A stretch of 9,211 nt of DNA, taken from Planctomycetota bacterium (GTDB taxonomy: Bacteria > JAJVIF01 > JAPKYR01). The stretch is from contig DAOVJF010000078.1 in the NCBI GenBank assembly GCA_030673355.1, positions 1-9,211 on the forward strand, in the 5' to 3' direction. The notes under the pieces are model-generated. The model was given only the letters and a program-made list of their open reading frames with translations, was not told where the DNA came from and did not search any database. The position numbers and the translations under genes are program-made. The stretch's first letter is position 1; each line of letters starts with the position of its first letter. This document shows, piece after piece, positions 5,750-9,211 of this stretch.

Positions 5750-8305
5750 ATGCCCGAACTGAAAACGTTTTTCAACAAGTTACTGAAAATCGAGGAGCGA
5801 GAGCTGAAACGTATCAGCTCCTTCACCAACCAGGTCAATTCTCACGAGCCGCGCATTAAAAAAATGTCGGAGTCCGAACTAAGGGATACCGTCCAGAAAT
5901 GGCGGGAGCCATTGATGGAAGTCCGTGACGATTTCGACAAACGGGAAGAGAAAATGATGGAGGCGCTTCCCGAAGTGTTCGCCTGTATACGTGAAGCGGG
6001 AATCAGGACTCTGGGTGAACGCGCGTACGACGAGCAGGTGATGGCGGGAATCGTTCTCCATGAAGGCCGGATCACGGAAGCCAAAACCGGTGAGGGAAAA
6101 ACCCTTGCCGCGACGCTTCCACTCACACTGAACTCACTTGCAGGATATGGCGCGCACCTTGTAACAGTCAATGACTACCTTGCGAAACGAGACGCCGAAT
6201 GGATGGGTCCGATCTATAACATGGTCGGGCTCAGGATCGCGTACCTTCACAACGGACAACAACGCGATGCCAGGGTCGACGCGTACGGCGCCGATATCAC
6301 GCACGGGACCAATTCCGAATTCGGATTCGATTACCTTCGCGACAACATGGTCACGAGCAGCGAAAACCGTGTACAGAAGAAACTCTATTACGCGATCGTC
6401 GATGAGGTCGACAGCATCCTGATCGATGAGGCGCGCACACCATTGATCATTTCCGGGCAACCGCAACAGGCGTCGCAGGAATACATCCGGTACGACCGTA
6501 TCGTCCGGCGGTTACGGAAGGATGTCCATTACGAACTGGACGAGAAGGAAAAACATACCTCCATGACCGAGGAAGGGATCGACTCGGTCGAAAAAGCCCT
6601 TGGAATCGACGATTTGTATGATCCGGATAACGCAATGCACTCGCATCATATCCAGCTTGCCCTGAAAGCCCATTCGATATTCGAGAAGGATGTCGATTAC
6701 GTGGTCAAGGACGGGCAGGTAATAATTGTCGATGAATTTACCGGACGGCTGATGATCGGTCGAAGGTTCTCGGAGGGGCAGCACCAGGCGATCGAGGCGA
6801 AGGAAAATGTACGGGTCCAGAGCGAAACCCAGACGATGGCGACGATTACAATCCAGAATTACTATCGTCTCTATGAAAAACTCGCCGGAATGACGGGTAC
6901 GGCCAAAACCGAAGAGGAAGAGTTCAGGAATATTTACGGCATGGATGTTGTCGTGATTCCAACTCATGAACCTCTCGCCCGTCTCGATATGCCGGACCTG
7001 GTTTATAAAACAAAGAAAGGTAAATTCAATGCGATAGTGGAAGAGCTCAGGGAGTGCCATAGTAACGGTCAGCCGGTGCTGGTCGGAACCACCGCGGTAG
7101 AGACATCGGAGATGCTGGCGGCGATGCTTAAACGCGCGAAGATCCCCCACAATGTTCTTAACGCCAAGAATCACGAACGCGAGGCCGACATAATCAAGAA
7201 CGCCGGGCAGCAGAAATCTATCACCATCGCGACGAACATGGCCGGTCGGGGAACCGATATCAAACTGGGTGAAGGGGTACTCGATCTGGGCGGCCTGCAC
7301 ATAATCGGAACTGAAAGACACGAATCGCGGCGGATCGACAACCAGCTTCGCGGGCGATCCGGCCGCCAGGGCGACGTGGGATCATCGAGGTTTTACGTAA
7401 GCCTCGAAGACGATCTCATGCGGATTTTCGGCGGCGACCGTGTGAAGGACCTTATGGACCGCTTCGGTCTTGAAGAGGATATGGCGATCGAACACGGGAT
7501 GGTCACAAAACAGATTGAGAACGCGCAGAAGAAAGTTGAAGGGCACAATTTCGATATCCGCAAGCATATCCTCAAATACGACGACATCATGGAAAGGCAG
7601 CGGACGGTTGTATACCGCGACCGAAACGCGGTTCTCGATGGTCAGGACATCAAGGACAAGCTGCTTGGGTATATCAACGATATTGTCGTTGCGGCTGTCA
7701 ACGACTACTGCAATCCCAAGCTGAAAAAACACGAATGGAACCTTGAGGAACTCCTGACCAAGTTGCGTACGGCGCTTCCGATCGGAAAAACGATCCAACT
7801 TCCCGAGCTTGAGGAAAAATCGCACGAAGAACTGATCGAAATATTCACAAAGCAGGGAAGGAAGTTTTACGAACTCAAGGAAAAACAGATCGCCGAAACA
7901 AACATGGACATGCGCGAACTGGAACGGTACGTAGTCCTGAACCTGCTCGACCGTCACTGGGTGGATCACCTTCGCGGGCTCGATGACCTTCGCGACGGGA
8001 TCGGCATGCAATCGTACGCGCAGAAAGATCCGCTGGTTGTTTACACGAAGGAATCGCACCTGATGTTCGAGGCGATGTACCTTAGATTCAAGGAGGAATC
8101 ACTCAGGTTTATATTCGCGGCACAGTTGGTAAAGAAGGAAAAGTCCATTTACGACAGCTCAATGACAGCATCGCATGGAGGCGTGGGAGGAAAGAAAAAG
8201 CCTGTTGTCAAGAAGACAAAGATCGGCAGGAATGATCCGTGCCCGTGCGGGAGCGGGAAGAAGTACAAACACTGCTGCGGGAAGTCAGGAGCGGTAAGGG
8301 CATAG
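5750..8305 (+). CDS. secA: Preprotein translocase ATPase SecA
   Basis: SecA is the motor that drives unfolded preproteins through the SecYEG channel. This copy is 851 residues, slightly shorter than the 901 of E. coli. In order: an N-terminal lipid/SecY-binding helix region; Q motif around Gln96; Walker A TGEGKT at 113-118; NDYLAKRDAEWMGP (141-154); SEFGFDYLRDNM (189-200); Walker B DEVD at 218-221; and LIDEARTPLIISG (224-236) leading into the preprotein cross-linking domain. The second nucleotide-binding fold carries ATNMAGRGTDIKLG, GGLHIIGTERHESRRIDNQL and RGRSGRQGD. The helical scaffold follows (about 610 onward, with KYDDIMERQR). The C-terminus keeps the zinc/SecB-binding SEC-C motif CPCGSGKKYKHCC (CxCx8CC) after a short basic linker. 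All catalytic motifs are intact. The ATG has a weak ribosome binding site (AAGG, ten bases upstream). It stands alone, with a promoter candidate of its own and an AT-rich gene on each side. Confidence 0.98.
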   Translation: MPELKTFFNKLLKIEERELKRISSFTNQVNSHEPRIKKMSESELRDTVQKWREPLMEVRDDFDKREEKMMEALPEVFACIREAGIRTLGERAYDEQVMAGIVLHEGRITEAKTGEGKTLAATLPLTLNSLAGYGAHLVTVNDYLAKRDAEWMGPIYNMVGLRIAYLHNGQQRDARVDAYGADITHGTNSEFGFDYLRDNMVTSSENRVQKKLYYAIVDEVDSILIDEARTPLIISGQPQQASQEYIRYDRIVRRLRKDVHYELDEKEKHTSMTEEGIDSVEKALGIDDLYDPDNAMHSHHIQLALKAHSIFEKDVDYVVKDGQVIIVDEFTGRLMIGRRFSEGQHQAIEAKENVRVQSETQTMATITIQNYYRLYEKLAGMTGTAKTEEEEFRNIYGMDVVVIPTHEPLARLDMPDLVYKTKKGKFNAIVEELRECHSNGQPVLVGTTAVETSEMLAAMLKRAKIPHNVLNAKNHEREADIIKNAGQQKSITIATNMAGRGTDIKLGEGVLDLGGLHIIGTERHESRRIDNQLRGRSGRQGDVGSSRFYVSLEDDLMRIFGGDRVKDLMDRFGLEEDMAIEHGMVTKQIENAQKKVEGHNFDIRKHILKYDDIMERQRTVVYRDRNAVLDGQDIKDKLLGYINDIVVAAVNDYCNPKLKKHEWNLEELLTKLRTALPIGKTIQLPELEEKSHEELIEIFTKQGRKFYELKEKQIAETNMDMRELERYVVLNLLDRHWVDHLRGLDDLRDGIGMQSYAQKDPLVVYTKESHLMFEAMYLRFKEESLRFIFAAQLVKKEKSIYDSSMTASHGGVGGKKKPVVKKTKIGRNDPCPCGSGKKYKHCCGKSGAVRA

Positions 8306-8375
8306 GGGATTATAAAAATTACAATAAGATGATACGTCTGGCATGACCGGTGGGTTTGACGAAATTATTTTAAGG

Positions 8376-8395
8376 GAGTCCTGGCTACCAGGCTC
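8376..8395. terminator. Hairpin downstream of secA
   Basis: GAG-T-CCTGG (8376-8384) pairs with CCAGG-CTC (8388-8395) around a three-base loop (CTA), with one bulged T. This is the strongest stem between secA and the next gene. It lacks a run of T on the plus strand, so it may be a pause or 3'-end-stabilising structure rather than a true intrinsic terminator. Confidence 0.4.
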
Positions 8396-8454
8396 TATCA
8401 ATTAATGATAAATTTAGATTTACAAATTTATATGTTATGGAGGGTTAATCGAAA

Positions 8455-9211
8455 ATGAGTAAATCGAAATTACAAAACAATATAAAGCTGATATGTAAGA
8501 TAATATTTATTATTTTAGTCATAATACTCCCATTACGAGTTAATTCTACTGAAATTTTACAGGATTCTGAGCGCAATTATCTATCACTTCAAGAATATGG
8601 AAACTGTATAACCAGTTCTATTGAAGGTGTTTACGTAGTAGATGAATATGATATATCATCAACACGCATAAGTAGTTTAACCTTTATGACCGATGAATTA
8701 ATTATTGCGGCTGATGTTGAAGGATGTATCTATAAGATCAATCTTGAATCAAATGAAGTAAATTTTATTACTAATCAGTTTATTTACTCATATCCCCTGG
8801 TTGCGATAGTCAATGATGGATTTTTTGTGGTTGGAAGCATTGATCCATCCCCTACGGCTTCATATCCGGATTATACCAGCAAATACCATTTTAGTTACTT
8901 TACAATCGATGGTGAATTAATATGGCATAAAGTATTCCATAAAGCACACCATAAAGTTATAATTATTGATCAGCAAATAATTATCAATGTATTTAATGAA
9001 AATGGGGACGGTGAGCTACATTTTTATTCTATTGATGGATCTTTAGTAAGAACTATAAATATATCACCGATGACCTGGTGTGCATTTATGAGGTTTAATA
9101 ACGAACTATTAATTTATAATTTTCATACAGGGCCTTTACTGGTAAACACTGAAGAACCATTTTTATCAACATGGAATAATCTGTTGGATGAAGGACTGGG
9201 TTATATGATAT
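8455..9211 (+). CDS. Exported protein of unknown function, cut by the window edge
   Basis: An open frame of 252 codons with no stop before the window ends. The start is well supported: GGAGGG (8439-8444) lies ten bases before the ATG. Residues 1-31 form a signal peptide, with Lys residues at 3, 5, 11 and 15, a hydrophobic core at about 16-27, and a plausible cleavage site VNS|TE. The rest is rich in beta-prone stretches that resemble blades of a propeller-type protein, e.g. SLTFMTDELIIAADVEGCIY (74-93), then YKINLESNEV, and FYSIDGSLVRTI (190-201). No blade signature is strict enough to name WD40, PQQ or NHL. It is probably periplasmic or surface-exposed. The DNA is very AT-rich, like the glycosyltransferase-like gene at 3997 and unlike secA, so it may also be recently acquired. 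I do not recognise a family. Confidence 0.8.
   Translation, partial: MSKSKLQNNIKLICKIIFIILVIILPLRVNSTEILQDSERNYLSLQEYGNCITSSIEGVYVVDEYDISSTRISSLTFMTDELIIAADVEGCIYKINLESNEVNFITNQFIYSYPLVAIVNDGFFVVGSIDPSPTASYPDYTSKYHFSYFTIDGELIWHKVFHKAHHKVIIIDQQIIINVFNENGDGELHFYSIDGSLVRTINISPMTWCAFMRFNNELLIYNFHTGPLLVNTEEPFLSTWNNLLDEGLGYMI

Noticed and set aside
5731..5860. Upstream frame starting at the ATG at 5731 and overlapping the secA start, as a possible leader peptide.
   Set aside because: It is out of frame with secA, has no ribosome binding site, and its 42-codon product has no secretion-sensor features such as an arrest motif.
6512..8059. Long open frames on the minus strand opposite secA (6512-7321 and 7382-8059).
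   Set aside because: They lie wholly inside a secA whose every motif is intact. Their proteins show no family pattern and mirror the secA codon bias.
8409..8430. TAAATTT/AAATTTA inverted repeat before the last gene as an operator.
   Set aside because: It is made only of A and T in very AT-rich DNA, so such a match is expected by chance.

Overview
The window looks like chromosomal DNA from an uncultured Gram-negative bacterium. It carries a full-length SecA with a C-terminal zinc motif, a TPR lipoprotein with a classical lipobox, and a CPA-type cation/proton antiporter. I cannot fix the phylum from the sequence. A member of the FCB-like candidate phyla would fit, but that is a guess.

Layout from the left. 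(1) 89-1321, minus strand: an unusual membrane protein with four N-terminal transmembrane segments followed by a pseudopilin-like soluble domain. (2) 1458-2159, minus strand: a TPR lipoprotein. (3) 2275-3408, plus strand: an antiporter transcribed divergently from the lipoprotein. The two genes share a 115-bp spacer in which each has an extended -10 promoter (TGnTATAAT), and the antiporter mRNA is predicted to be almost leaderless. (4) 3428-3837: a small minus-strand ORF without a convincing start, abutting on the plus strand what looks like the last 46 codons of a histidine kinase ATPase domain. (5) 3997-5484, plus strand: a markedly AT-rich gene for a GT-C type polytopic membrane glycosyltransferase-like protein. 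(6) 5481-5654, minus strand: a short fragment resembling the metal-site region of type I phosphodiesterase/AP-superfamily proteins, degraded. (7) 5750-8305, plus strand: secA, the one unambiguous housekeeping gene. (8) 8455 to the right edge, plus strand: the start of a second AT-rich gene, for an exported protein of unknown function.

The genes do not form one pathway. The older, more GC-rich genes (1-3 and secA) are ordinary envelope and transport functions. The stretch between the antiporter and secA looks like a site of gene turnover, with an AT-rich envelope-glycan-type gene sitting between remnants of two unrelated gene families. I found no CRISPR array, transposase, tRNA or rRNA, and no convincing new multi-gene system. 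The observations most worth checking are the pseudopilin-like domain on a four-helix membrane module, a stop codon that appears to have arisen by a single substitution inside a repeat, and the remnants flanking the AT-rich island.
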